From an uncultured Caulobacterales bacterium (GTDB lineage: Bacteria > Pseudomonadota > Alphaproteobacteria > Caulobacterales > Maricaulaceae), in the NCBI GenBank assembly GCA_937928165.1, contig CALFVT010000007.1, positions 1 to 64,000 of the forward strand: DNA of 64,000 nt, in the 5' to 3' direction. The position numbers and the translations under genes were made by a program. Positions 10,035-19,028 of the stretch are shown here, one piece after another. How positions within the stretch are numbered: the first letter of the stretch is position 1; each line of letters begins with the position of its first letter. Under the pieces are notes generated by a model. The model was not told the origin of the DNA. It did not search any database and worked only from the letters and a program-made list of their open reading frames with translations.

Positions 10035-11378
10035 ATGAAGCATAAGCTTCTCTGTGCTGTCGCAATGACAGCGATAATGGCTGTTCCGTCTTTTGCTGCT
10101 GCAGATGACGAAGGTTGGTATGTCCGCGGCCAGTTTGGTTATGGTATTCATGGCGATGCTGACATTAGTGGTGACATTGTTGGGGATGTTGAAAGTGAAG
10201 GTAATGCCGCATTTTCTGCTGGGGCTGGTTACGATTTTGGCAATAACTGGCGCCTTGAAGCTGATTTTGCTTCATTATTTACAGATTTAGGTGATATTGG
10301 GCAGAACCCTTCGACTATTGCAAGTGTCCGTACTAATACAATCATGCTGAATGCGCTTTATGATTTCAATGATTTTGGCGTCTTTAAGCCTTACGTCGGT
10401 GCGGGTATTGGTTTTGCTGAAGTTGGCACGTCTTTAATCGCACATGATGTTGTTAATACAACTGGTAATTTATCTCTGTTAGGTGATAATCCTGCATGTA
10501 GTTTTGGGTCTTGTGATATCAGAGATGATGGCGGAAGCTTAGCATGGCAACTCATCGCGGGTTTGGGGTTTGCTGTGACAGAAAACCTGACATGGGATAC
10601 GCAATATCGTTATCTTGATGCGGGCTCGGTTGACCTTGATGGTACAGGCACAAACTTCCAAAGCGGCGTTGCTACGGGATCGTCACCGATTTCTGCAGAA
10701 CTTGACAGTGTCGTGGCTCACAGCCTTATGACAGGTTTCCGTTACCGTTTCGGTGCGCCAACACCGCCTCCACCTCCGCCCCCACCGCCACCGCCACCTG
10801 AATATACATGTTGGGATGGATCGACAGCTCCGAGTGCATCGCGCTGTCCGGCTCGTCCAGCCCCAGAAGTTCAGTGTTGGGATGGATCGACTGCGGCCGA
10901 TACGGCCTCTTGTCCAACACGTCCAACAGTTACATGTTGGGATGGCTCCTTGGCTTATGAGCAAGCATCTTGCCCCGTTCAAACACGTTCAGGCCAAACG
11001 GTTGCATCACTTTGTGGTAATCAATACCGTCAAGAGATCATTTATTATGAGTTTAATAAAGGCCAGTCTGCCGAGACACGCGCCACAATTAACCGTATCC
11101 TAGATGTTGGTGATTTCTGTAATGTTGATAACATTCGCGTTGTTGGCCACACTGATACATCAGGATCTGCGGCTTATAACCTCAACTTGTCTAAGCGCCG
11201 TGCTAAAGACGCTCGTGACGAGCTTGTTCGTCAAGGGATTAATGGCGATATTATCACATCTGAAGGTCAAGGCGAAACACAGCCATTTGTTGACACAGGT
11301 GATGGTGTTAAAGAACAGCTAAACCGCCGAACTGAAGTTCTTATTCAGCTCAGCGAAACTGGCGGCGTTATTAACTAG
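10035..11378 (+). CDS. OmpA-family outer-membrane protein with Cys repeats
   Basis: An outer-membrane barrel tethered to peptidoglycan, 447 residues. The start at 10035 is set by GGAGG 8 bases upstream and gives a signal peptide ending near SFAAADD. Residues about 25-235 form an eight-stranded barrel type domain (YVRGQFGYG, RLEADF, YRYLDAG, GFRYRFG). A poly-proline run follows from about residue 242, then three repeats beginning CWDGS at Cys259, Cys281 and Cys301, each closing with a second Cys in a CPxRP or CPV context. The C-terminal OmpA domain (from about 325) has YYEFNKGQS and GHTDTSG with the LSKRRA helix that binds diaminopimelate. A terminator follows. Confidence 0.93.
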   Translation: MKHKLLCAVAMTAIMAVPSFAAADDEGWYVRGQFGYGIHGDADISGDIVGDVESEGNAAFSAGAGYDFGNNWRLEADFASLFTDLGDIGQNPSTIASVRTNTIMLNALYDFNDFGVFKPYVGAGIGFAEVGTSLIAHDVVNTTGNLSLLGDNPACSFGSCDIRDDGGSLAWQLIAGLGFAVTENLTWDTQYRYLDAGSVDLDGTGTNFQSGVATGSSPISAELDSVVAHSLMTGFRYRFGAPTPPPPPPPPPPPPEYTCWDGSTAPSASRCPARPAPEVQCWDGSTAADTASCPTRPTVTCWDGSLAYEQASCPVQTRSGQTVASLCGNQYRQEIIYYEFNKGQSAETRATINRILDVGDFCNVDNIRVVGHTDTSGSAAYNLNLSKRRAKDARDELVRQGINGDIITSEGQGETQPFVDTGDGVKEQLNRRTEVLIQLSETGGVIN

Positions 11379-11403
11379 CCCCAACTTAAAGCTATTATTT
11401 TCT

Positions 11404-11431
11404 AAACGCTCGGCTCGCCGAGCGTTTTTTT
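11404..11431 (+). terminator. Intrinsic terminator after the OmpA-family gene
   Basis: Inverted arms AAACGCTCGG and CCGAGCGTTT with a CTCG loop, running into seven consecutive T residues. It lies 25 bases after the stop codon of the OmpA-family gene. Confidence 0.9.
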
Positions 11432-11562
11432 ATGGATGGGTTTCGGTTGGCGAGGTCGTATTTTATAAAGCCTGCGAGACTATTCTAATAAAGACGTGAA
11501 AACGGCAAGAATATTGCTAAGCTTTACATTGTGACTTAGGTAAAAATCTATTAGCTAGTGCT

Positions 11563-12873
11563 ATGGCAGAAACGACTCCTCAGATTACTTTTTTCGATGG
11601 TTTAGATATTACGCCGAAAGAGCGGGCTATCCTTAATGCGGTCATTGCGCATAAGGACGCTATGGTTGAGACCGTTCAGCTCTGGTCACGGCAAAATTCG
11701 GGCAGTAAAAACCGTGAAGGCCTTGTGGCTATGCGCAGATTGTTAAGCACAGCTTTCACGGCCCTGCCTGCAAAGCAACAAGATATTGCTCTGCCGCCTG
11801 GTGAGTTTATTTCTAATAAAGGCCAAAGCGAGACCGTGACTTATGAACCCTCTCTCTTGGTTACAGTGCGGCCCGAAGCCCCTATTCAGCTAGTTTTAAC
11901 AGGCCATTATGACACGGTATTCCCTAAAGATAGCCATTTTCAAGCCCCTGTTTTTCTGGATGATAATACTCTAAATGGCCCCGGAACGGCAGATATGAAG
12001 GGCGGTATATTAGTCATGCTCGAAGCCCTGAAAGCCTTTGAAACTTATGAGCTTTCAAGCCAAGTCGGATATAATATTCTCCTGAGCCCTGATGAGGAAA
12101 TTGGCTCGCCGGGCTCTGCAGTGCCGCTTGCAGAATTAGGCCGAAAATCTGATCTGGGCCTGACTTATGAGCCCGCTTTGGCGGATGGCTCTTTGGCAGG
12201 CGCGCGTAAGGGGAGCGGGAATTTCACCTTTATCATTACGGGCAAAGCCGCTCATGCCGGGCGAGAGCATCATTTGGGGCGTAACGCCATGAACGCTATG
12301 GCCGAAGCCGCCCTTATGCTCGAAAAGCTTAATGGCAAAAGGGAGGGTGTGACTTTTAATTTATCAAAAATTGACGGCGGCGGGGCGACGAATATCGTGC
12401 CTGATTTGTCCATTGGCCGCTTTAATGTCCGGGTTAAAGAAACCGATGACATGCCCTGGGTGTTATCGCGTCTTAATGACATTGTCGATCATGTGAACGG
12501 GCGGGACGGCTTTACCGCGCGGCTTGAAGGTAAATTTACCCGCCCGCCCAAACCTATGGCCCCTGCGAACCGTCAAGTTTTTGAGTGGGTCAAAGCAGCG
12601 GGCGCAGCTCTGGGGCAATCGATTCTATGGGCCCCGAGCGGGGGCGTATGCGAAGGGAATAATCTTTGGGCGTCTGGCTGCCCGAATGTAGATACGCTCG
12701 GCGTTCGCGGCGGGCGGATTCATTCGGACGAAGAATTTATGCTGATAGATAGCCTGACGGAACGTGCGCAGCTTTCTGCGCTTATTTTGATGAAAATTGC
12801 CTCGGGCGAATTTAACGCCAAAAATGTTAAAGCGATGGCAATGCAAGATCATAGAGAAGACAAATCATGTTAA
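11563..12873 (+). CDS. M20-family metallohydrolase of the arginine catabolic operon
   Basis: A zinc amidohydrolase of the ArgE/DapE/CPG2 family, 436 residues. Ligands and catalytic residues are visible: H115 and D117 (GHYDTV), D144 (GTADMKGG), E178 and E179 (DEEIGS), and H387 (RIHSDEEF). A dimerisation domain insertion lies around residues 205-320 (KGSGNFTFII, AHAGREHH). There is no signal peptide, so it is cytosolic. It overlaps astA by 7 bases and heads the astA-astD-astB block. The classical fifth AST enzyme, AstE (an M14 desuccinylase), is absent here. M20 enzymes include the desuccinylase DapE, so this gene may hydrolyse N-succinylglutamate; that is inference. Confidence 0.85.
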   Translation: MAETTPQITFFDGLDITPKERAILNAVIAHKDAMVETVQLWSRQNSGSKNREGLVAMRRLLSTAFTALPAKQQDIALPPGEFISNKGQSETVTYEPSLLVTVRPEAPIQLVLTGHYDTVFPKDSHFQAPVFLDDNTLNGPGTADMKGGILVMLEALKAFETYELSSQVGYNILLSPDEEIGSPGSAVPLAELGRKSDLGLTYEPALADGSLAGARKGSGNFTFIITGKAAHAGREHHLGRNAMNAMAEAALMLEKLNGKREGVTFNLSKIDGGGATNIVPDLSIGRFNVRVKETDDMPWVLSRLNDIVDHVNGRDGFTARLEGKFTRPPKPMAPANRQVFEWVKAAGAALGQSILWAPSGGVCEGNNLWASGCPNVDTLGVRGGRIHSDEEFMLIDSLTERAQLSALILMKIASGEFNAKNVKAMAMQDHREDKSC

Positions 12874-13883
12874 TTGTTCGGCCGGCCAATGCTGGTGATG
12901 GCTCCGCGCTTTTAAACCTCGCCCAGCAGGCGGGGCCGGGCTTTACCTCTTTGGCTGTTTCACAAGAGGCGCTTTTGGCCCGCCTTGAGCGCTCCATCAC
13001 GACATTCGCATCAACGGCTGAGCGTGATGCGGACGATATCTATCTGTTAATGCTCGAAGATATGACAACAGGTAAAGTTGTCGGTATGAGCGCGGTTAAA
13101 GCCATGATCGGGGTGAAAGACCCGTTTTTTAATTTCCGCATTTTAAAAATTGCACAAAACTCAAATGTTGTGGCGCGGCGTTTTGATATGGATGTGTTGA
13201 TTATGGTCAATGATTATGTTGGCTCCACCGAAGTGGGCTCGTTGTTTGTCTCGGCGGATGCACGGGGCGGAGGTGCGGGGCGGCTTATTTCCCAATCCCG
13301 TTATATGCTTATGGCGACTGAGCCGGAGCGTTTTGGCGATCAAGTCATCTCAGAGCTGCGGGGTCATATAGACCCGGACGGTACTGCGCCGTTTTGGGAG
13401 GCCATTGGCCGTAAATTTTTCCAAATGGATTTCAAAGAAGCCGATCAAATCTCGGCCTCCCAAGACAATCAATTTATAATCGACCTAATGCCAAAACATC
13501 CGATCTATGTAGAGCTTTTGCCCGATAGCGCGAAAGCGGTGATTGCCCAGACCCACCCAGAAGGTAAGGGCGCGCGCAAATTACTGGAAAATGAAGGGTT
13601 TCGCTTTGACGGTGTGGTGGATATTTTCGATGCTGGCCCGTCCATGAGCTGTCCGCGTCATGATCTTGAAACCATAAAAACCTCACGCCATGCCAAGGTT
13701 ATTGCCAAAGACAAAATTTCAGAAACAGGGCGTAAGGCACTGATTTCTAACGATAGATTAAAAGATTTTCGCGCAGTTATTGTCCCGTTTGAAAAATCAG
13801 GCAGCGATATCGTTATCGCGCGGGATGTGTTTGAGCACTTAAATGTGTCGGATAATCATATTATACGGATTTGTGAATTATGA
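12867..13883 (+). CDS. astA: Arginine N-succinyltransferase
   Basis: First enzyme of the AST pathway, which transfers succinyl from succinyl-CoA to the alpha-amino group of arginine. It is 338 residues, close to the family's 340-345. Family features are the N-terminal IVRPANAGD, the acyl-CoA binding ADARGGGAGRLISQSRY segment, the GTAPFWEAIGRKFFQMDF block and PKHPIYVELLP. The start overlaps the M20 gene and the stop overlaps astD by 4 bases, so the operon is tightly coupled. Confidence 0.96.
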   Translation: MLIVRPANAGDGSALLNLAQQAGPGFTSLAVSQEALLARLERSITTFASTAERDADDIYLLMLEDMTTGKVVGMSAVKAMIGVKDPFFNFRILKIAQNSNVVARRFDMDVLIMVNDYVGSTEVGSLFVSADARGGGAGRLISQSRYMLMATEPERFGDQVISELRGHIDPDGTAPFWEAIGRKFFQMDFKEADQISASQDNQFIIDLMPKHPIYVELLPDSAKAVIAQTHPEGKGARKLLENEGFRFDGVVDIFDAGPSMSCPRHDLETIKTSRHAKVIAKDKISETGRKALISNDRLKDFRAVIVPFEKSGSDIVIARDVFEHLNVSDNHIIRICEL

Positions 13884-15346
13884 CCCTATCACTGACAGGA
13901 CAGGTTTTCATTGGCGGCGAATGGCTCGGCGGTAAAGCGGATGGTTTCAATAGCGTCAACCCATCGGATGAAAGTGTTTTATGGGAGGGTGCAGCGGCCT
14001 CGGGGGCGCAGGTTAAAGCGGCCTTTGAAGCGGCGCATGAGGCGTTCCCTGCATGGTCTTTAACCCCGCTGGAGGCGCGCATGGCCTGTGCTTTGCGCTT
14101 CAAAGATCTGGCGATTAAACACCGTGCAGATATGGCGGAGATGATTTCGCGGGAAACTGGAAAGCTGTTTTGGGATGCGAATGGCGAGGCAGGAGCCTTA
14201 TCGGCTAAGGTCGATATATCCCATGATAGTTACTTAGACCGCACAGGGGAAAATCATAAAGACGTCGCCTTTGGGCGAGCGGAACTTCATCACCGCGCCC
14301 ACGGCGTAATGGCCGTTTTGGGGCCCTATAACTTTCCGGCTCATTTACCGAATGGGCAGATTATTCCGTCTTTGATCGCAGGAAATACAGTTGTGTTTAA
14401 ACCCAGCGAGCAAACGCCGGCTGTGGGTGAATTGCTGATGCGGCTTTATGCACAGGCGGGCTTTCCGGCGGGCGTTGTTAATCTTGTGCAGGGCGCGCGC
14501 GATGTAGGCGCGGCGATTTTAGACGATCCTAATTTGGATGGATTATTATTTACGGGCTCGCCTAATACTGGTGCGTTTATACATAAACATTTTGGCGGTC
14601 GGCCAAATATTATTTTGGCCCTTGAAATGGGCGGAAATAATCCGTTGGTTATCTGGGATACGGTGCGGATTAAAGAAGCGGTGAGCCTTGTCGTGCAATC
14701 GGCTTTTATCACCTCTGGGCAGCGCTGTAGCTGTAGCCGCCGCCTGATTATTCCAAACGGGCCCAAAGGCGAGGCGATTATTACTGAGCTGAAATCGCAG
14801 ATTAGCGCTCTTAATGTTGGGCCATGGCAGAGCAAAACCGCCAATATCGGCCCTGTTGTTAGCGGCGATGTCGCAGGCCATGTTATGAAAGCGGTTGACG
14901 GATTAATTAGGAAAGGGGGTAAGGCCCTTATTTCGCCCGAGATTGATGCGGCGCAGGGGGCGGCTTTTTTGCGGCCAAGCCTTATCGATGTGACGGGATG
15001 TGATGTGCCCGATGCGGAAATCTTTGGCCCCGTGTTACAACTCATCCGCGTTGATGATTGGAACGCGGCTATAACTCAAGCCAATAATACGCGCTATGGT
15101 TTGGCGGCGGGGCTTATATCGGATGATAAATCCTTGTGGGATAATTTCCGCCAACGTGTTCGGGCGGGGGTTGTTAATTTTAACCGTCCAACAACGGGAG
15201 CGGCGAGTTTTCTGCCCTTTGGCGGGCCGGGCATGTCGGGCAATCATAATCCCGGTGCTTATTATGCGGCAGATTTTTGCGCCTGGCCTATGGCCTCCCA
15301 AGTGGCAGAACAGCCAGAATTTATCCCTCTGGCTGGGCCTAAATAA
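13880..15346 (+). CDS. astD: Succinylglutamate-semialdehyde dehydrogenase
   Basis: NAD-dependent aldehyde dehydrogenase that oxidises N-succinylglutamate 5-semialdehyde to N-succinylglutamate. It is 488 residues. The active site shows E249 (LEMGGNNP) and C283 (SGQRCSC). The cofactor region is marked by GPYNFPAHLPNGQIIP, VFKPSEQTP and GLLFTGSPNTG, and the C-terminal PFGGPGMSGNH is typical of AstD. It overlaps astA by 4 bases and astB by one base. Confidence 0.95.
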   Translation: MTLSLTGQVFIGGEWLGGKADGFNSVNPSDESVLWEGAAASGAQVKAAFEAAHEAFPAWSLTPLEARMACALRFKDLAIKHRADMAEMISRETGKLFWDANGEAGALSAKVDISHDSYLDRTGENHKDVAFGRAELHHRAHGVMAVLGPYNFPAHLPNGQIIPSLIAGNTVVFKPSEQTPAVGELLMRLYAQAGFPAGVVNLVQGARDVGAAILDDPNLDGLLFTGSPNTGAFIHKHFGGRPNIILALEMGGNNPLVIWDTVRIKEAVSLVVQSAFITSGQRCSCSRRLIIPNGPKGEAIITELKSQISALNVGPWQSKTANIGPVVSGDVAGHVMKAVDGLIRKGGKALISPEIDAAQGAAFLRPSLIDVTGCDVPDAEIFGPVLQLIRVDDWNAAITQANNTRYGLAAGLISDDKSLWDNFRQRVRAGVVNFNRPTTGAASFLPFGGPGMSGNHNPGAYYAADFCAWPMASQVAEQPEFIPLAGPK

Positions 15347-16692
15347 TGCTGTACCGCGAGGCTAATTTTGATGGCCTTATGGGGCCGACCCATAATTATG
15401 GCGGCTTATCGGATGGGAATTTGGCATCCGCAACTCATGCGGGTTTAACGTCTCATCCCCGCGCAGGCGCGCTTCAGGGCCTATCAAAAATGGCTCATAT
15501 GTCGGGTAAGGGGTTATGGCAAGGCTGGCTACCGCCTCACCAGCGCCCGTTTTTACCGTTTTTGCGGGACTTAGGCTTTACGGGAGCTGACGCGCAGCTC
15601 TGGGAGCAAGGCTGGACGCAAGCGCCGCAGATTATGAAAAACCTGCTGTCCGCTTCGCCCATGTGGTGTGCCAATGCGGCGACCATAAGTCCGTCACCGG
15701 ATTGCGCAGATGGACGGCTCCATATGACGCCCGCAAATTTATCGACCATGCTCCACCGTTCATTGGAAGGGGAGCAAACCCAAAGATCACTTGCGGCGGC
15801 TTTTCCATTTGCGCAGGTTCACGCGCCGCTACCGCTGCAAAGCGTGATGGCGGATGAAGGGGCGGCGAACCATGTCCGGCTCTGCGGCCATGATAAGACG
15901 AAGGGCCGCGGGACGCAGGGGGTCGAGCTTTTCGTCTATGGCCGCGGCGGATTTTCGGGGCAAGACACGAAATTTCCGGCCCGTCAAACCCGGCAAGCCT
16001 TCGAGGTGATGTCGCAAAACCATAAGCTTCATCCCGATCATATTGTCTTCGCGCAGCAAAGCTCTACAGCCATTGAAGCGGGGGCTTTTCATAATGACGT
16101 GGTTTGCGTGGGGGCCTTGGAAACTCTATTTTATCATGAAGACGCCTTTGCCGATACGGCGCAGATGCAGACGGATATAAGGCGCGCGGCAAAGGGTTTA
16201 TTTGACCCTATATTCGTGCAGGTGCCGCGTAAGGATGTACCGTTAAAAGACGCGATTAAATCTTATTTGTTTAATTCCATGTTGGTGAAATTCCCCGGCC
16301 AAGACCGATTGAGCCTGATTGCGCCGATGGAAACTAAAGAAACGCAAAGCACAGCACGTTATTGCGAAGCTTTAACGCTGGGTAATGGCCCGATTGGTGA
16401 AGTGATCTATGTGGATGTGCGCCAAAGCATGCGAAACGGCGGCGGCCCCGCCTGTTTGCGGCTGCGGGTGACATTATCGAAAGACGAATGGGGGCAGACA
16501 AAACCTGAAATGAAATTCACCGAAGACACCCATGAGGTTCTCACCACATGGGTCAATACCCATTACCGCGAGGATTTATCCCCGCAAGACTTGCGCGATC
16601 CGTCTTTGATGACTGAGAGCTTTACGGCCCTTGATGAACTTACGCAGCTTATGAAACTCGGCGCGGATTTCTATCCGTTCCAGCGCGAGTAA
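15346..16692 (+). CDS. astB: N-succinylarginine dihydrolase
   Basis: Second AST enzyme, which hydrolyses N-succinylarginine to N-succinylornithine, ammonia and CO2. It has 448 residues, the normal length. Conserved AstB stretches include the N terminus EANFDGLMGPTHNYGGLS, AATISPSPDCADGR, the VMADEGAANHVRLC element that supplies the guanidinium-binding residues, and the catalytic GGGPACLRLRV near the C terminus. The ATG shares a base with the astD stop. The next gene, phhA, ends at the adjacent base on the other strand. Confidence 0.96.
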   Translation: MLYREANFDGLMGPTHNYGGLSDGNLASATHAGLTSHPRAGALQGLSKMAHMSGKGLWQGWLPPHQRPFLPFLRDLGFTGADAQLWEQGWTQAPQIMKNLLSASPMWCANAATISPSPDCADGRLHMTPANLSTMLHRSLEGEQTQRSLAAAFPFAQVHAPLPLQSVMADEGAANHVRLCGHDKTKGRGTQGVELFVYGRGGFSGQDTKFPARQTRQAFEVMSQNHKLHPDHIVFAQQSSTAIEAGAFHNDVVCVGALETLFYHEDAFADTAQMQTDIRRAAKGLFDPIFVQVPRKDVPLKDAIKSYLFNSMLVKFPGQDRLSLIAPMETKETQSTARYCEALTLGNGPIGEVIYVDVRQSMRNGGGPACLRLRVTLSKDEWGQTKPEMKFTEDTHEVLTTWVNTHYREDLSPQDLRDPSLMTESFTALDELTQLMKLGADFYPFQRE

Positions 16693-17571
16693 TTATCCCG
16701 TTCTGGCGCTCACGATACTATCACTAACATAGCTTTGGGTGCCGCGCGTATAAACCGTGTCGCTTGGGAGAATATCGAGCGGGTCATAGCTATGCTCCTC
16801 CGCGTCGAGGGCTTGATAGATCGGCACAAAATCACGTTTCGTGGTGTCAAAAAGCTCGTCGAAAGATTCGATGACAAAATAAACCTTTTGCAGATCATCA
16901 TTACGGTAAGTGGTCTGCATAACGCGCTCAAGATCAAATCTTAAGCGGTGCGGGGAGTCTGATAACACGCTGAATTTGCTTTCTGTAAAAGATGAGGACA
17001 TGCCCGCGCCGTAAAGCTTAAATCCGTCATCGCTTTTCATCAGGCCATATTCAACGGTGAACCAATAAATACGAGCGAGGTTTTTAAGCCGCCCATGTTT
17101 CATCGCCTTCAGGCCGCCTTTGCCGTAAGCTTCCATGTAATCTGCAAATTTTTGCTGGGCGAGCATGGGGACATGGCCGAACACATCATGGAAAATATCC
17201 GGTTCCTCTATGTAATCAAGCTGCTCGCGGCGGCGTATAAACCGCCCCGCCGGAAAGCGGCGATTGGCGAGATGTTCAAAAAATATCTCTTCAGGCACCA
17301 GTTCAGGCACAGCCACCACTTCCCATCCGGTCATATCCATAAGCCGCTCATTAATCCGCCGCAGATCAGGCACGCCCCCATCATTGAGATTTAAGGATTG
17401 AAGCCCTGTATAAAATTCAGGTACCGCATGATCAGCAAGAATTTTAATCTGGCGATCATAAAGCGTGCGCCAAACCGCATGTTCATCATCCGTATATTGC
17501 TCCCAGCGCTGCTCAATGGTAAAATCTGCGGCAGGCGTTTGCGCGGCAATGACGGGATCAAATATGGCCAT
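16693..17571 (-). CDS. phhA: Phenylalanine 4-monooxygenase
   Basis: Pterin- and iron-dependent hydroxylase that converts phenylalanine to tyrosine. The 292 residues cover the bacterial catalytic domain without an ACT regulatory domain. The iron site is visible as FHDVFGH (two His) and the Glu of WFTVEYGL, with the pterin-side FIRRREQLDYIEEPD and the C-terminal VYFVIESFDELF. The gene is convergent with astB with no spacer, so each transcript must read into the other or end within it. Confidence 0.96.
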   Translation of the reverse strand: MAIFDPVIAAQTPAADFTIEQRWEQYTDDEHAVWRTLYDRQIKILADHAVPEFYTGLQSLNLNDGGVPDLRRINERLMDMTGWEVVAVPELVPEEIFFEHLANRRFPAGRFIRRREQLDYIEEPDIFHDVFGHVPMLAQQKFADYMEAYGKGGLKAMKHGRLKNLARIYWFTVEYGLMKSDDGFKLYGAGMSSSFTESKFSVLSDSPHRLRFDLERVMQTTYRNDDLQKVYFVIESFDELFDTTKRDFVPIYQALDAEEHSYDPLDILPSDTVYTRGTQSYVSDSIVSARTG

Positions 17572-17804
17572 AGGTCTATCTCATTTTTGAGCGTTTATTT
17601 GTAACGCACCCATTATGGCGACGAGGTAGTATAAAGCGGCTTTGGGGGCAAGATATAAGGGCGCTCATAATCTTGTGATAAGGGCTTTGAACGATGATAT
17701 TCGCTTCACAACGTCTTGATAACGAAAATGACAGCCTCCCTCTGTCAAAATAGGTGAAAATCATTTATAGTTAAAAAGAATTACGGCGTAATGAGGAGAT
17801 TTAT

Positions 17805-18719
17805 ATGTGCGGATGTCATGATACAGACGAAAGTCATGATGCGGAAACCCAAAAAATAGTGGAACGCCGCCGATTAGTCCAAGGCCTTGCTGCAGGCGGC
17901 TTGTTGACGGCCGGGGCAGGTTTACCGGGATGTTCAACCAATCCGGAGACAGGCCGCTCGCAACTGCTTTTGGTTAGAGGTGAACAATTATCACAAATGG
18001 CCGCTGCTTCATGGGCGGATGTAAAATCTAAAACGCCGACATCTAATGACCCGCGCTATACACGGCGGCTTAAAACGATTGGGGACCGCATTGCACGCGG
18101 CGCGAATAAGCATAATGAGCGCTGGGATTACGCTGTATTTGACCAAAATACCCGTAATGCTTTTGTGCTACCAGGGAACCGGGTTGGGTTTTATAAAGGC
18201 ATGATGGATTTTGCTGATAATGATGACCAAATCGCGGGTATTATGGGCCATGAAGTCGGCCATGTGACCGGCCGCCATGCGGCCGCACGGGTCAGCCAGC
18301 AAATGGCCGGACAGCTTGCGATTGCCGGCGGTACAATATTGGGCGGCTCGCAGCTTCAAAGACGCTGCCGGAGCCTGCCAGCTAATCAACAAAGGGCATG
18401 CTTCCAAAGAGCGTCTCAAAATACGCGGTTGCTTAATGGCGCTCTTGGTATGGGAATATCCCTTGGGGTGCTGCTACCTTATTCTCGCCAGCATGAAAGC
18501 GAATCTGATCTTTTGGGTGCAAAATATATGCATAAAGCGGGTTATGATGCTTATCAATCCGTGAGATTATGGGAAAAAATGGCAGAGGCGTCTCCGAGCC
18601 GCCAGCCGGAGCTTTTATCAACCCACCCCGATCCGGCGCGGCGAGCGCGTGATTTGCATAATTATATTAAAGCCCAAGAAGACCTTGGTAGCCAAGGCTG
18701 GGACTCTATTAAAACGTGA
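17805..18719 (+). CDS. M48-family metalloprotease lipoprotein
   Basis: A zinc metalloprotease of the M48 type (LoiP/YcaL/BepA-like), probably acting in the periplasm on envelope proteins. It has 304 residues; the start at 17805 has GAGGAG upstream. The N terminus is unusual: a Cys- and His-containing leader (MCGCHD) precedes an Arg-Arg-Arg sequence and hydrophobic stretch ending in lipobox LPGC (Cys43), so a Tat-type lipoprotein signal is possible. The zinc motif HEVGH is at 149-153, and the downstream ligand segment HESESDLLG starts at His230. Two Cys residues near 188 and 198 may form a disulfide. Confidence 0.88.
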   Translation: MCGCHDTDESHDAETQKIVERRRLVQGLAAGGLLTAGAGLPGCSTNPETGRSQLLLVRGEQLSQMAAASWADVKSKTPTSNDPRYTRRLKTIGDRIARGANKHNERWDYAVFDQNTRNAFVLPGNRVGFYKGMMDFADNDDQIAGIMGHEVGHVTGRHAAARVSQQMAGQLAIAGGTILGGSQLQRRCRSLPANQQRACFQRASQNTRLLNGALGMGISLGVLLPYSRQHESESDLLGAKYMHKAGYDAYQSVRLWEKMAEASPSRQPELLSTHPDPARRARDLHNYIKAQEDLGSQGWDSIKT

Positions 18720-18835
18720 TAAATAAGATTCAGGCTTTGCGCGTGAGGCCTTGAATGAGCGACATTTTCTCATATTGGTTTAAAAACAGGGTTGAAGCCC
18801 TTAGGGGCTTCGGCTAAAGAGCGCATCTGAAATGT

Positions 18836-18912
18836 GCCGCCTTAGCTCAGTTGGTTAGAGCGCTGGTTTGTGGAACCAGAGGTCCTCAGTTCGAGCCTGA
18901 GAGGCGGTACCA
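18836..18912 (+). tRNA. tRNA-His (anticodon GTG), no encoded G-1
   Basis: A full cloverleaf with encoded CCA. The acceptor GCCGCCT pairs with AGGCGGT (G1 with U72 as a wobble). The anticodon stem CTGGT/ACCAG holds a TTGTGGA loop placing GTG at 34-36. The T arm is CTCAG-TTCGAGC-CTGAG. The base before position 1 is T, not G, and the discriminator is A73 rather than C73. This combination is known for a clade of alphaproteobacteria whose HisRS does not need G-1. Confidence 0.96.
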
Positions 18913-19028
18913 TTTTTCCCTATATTTTTTTTCCATGTTTTTTCCCATATTTTTCCAAGCATTACGGCGCTGTAAACGCTCCGTTTACTATGTTGATTGT
19001 AGTTTACGGGATATGAGGATGATGCGCC

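Noticed and set aside
14446-15045. Open frame antisense to astD
   Set aside because: It is a mirror of the aldehyde dehydrogenase coding sequence; no start signal or domain supports it.
18794-18811. Hairpin GAAGCCC/GGGCTTC before tRNA-His
   Set aside because: Possible terminator for the M48 gene, but it lacks a T run on the plus strand.
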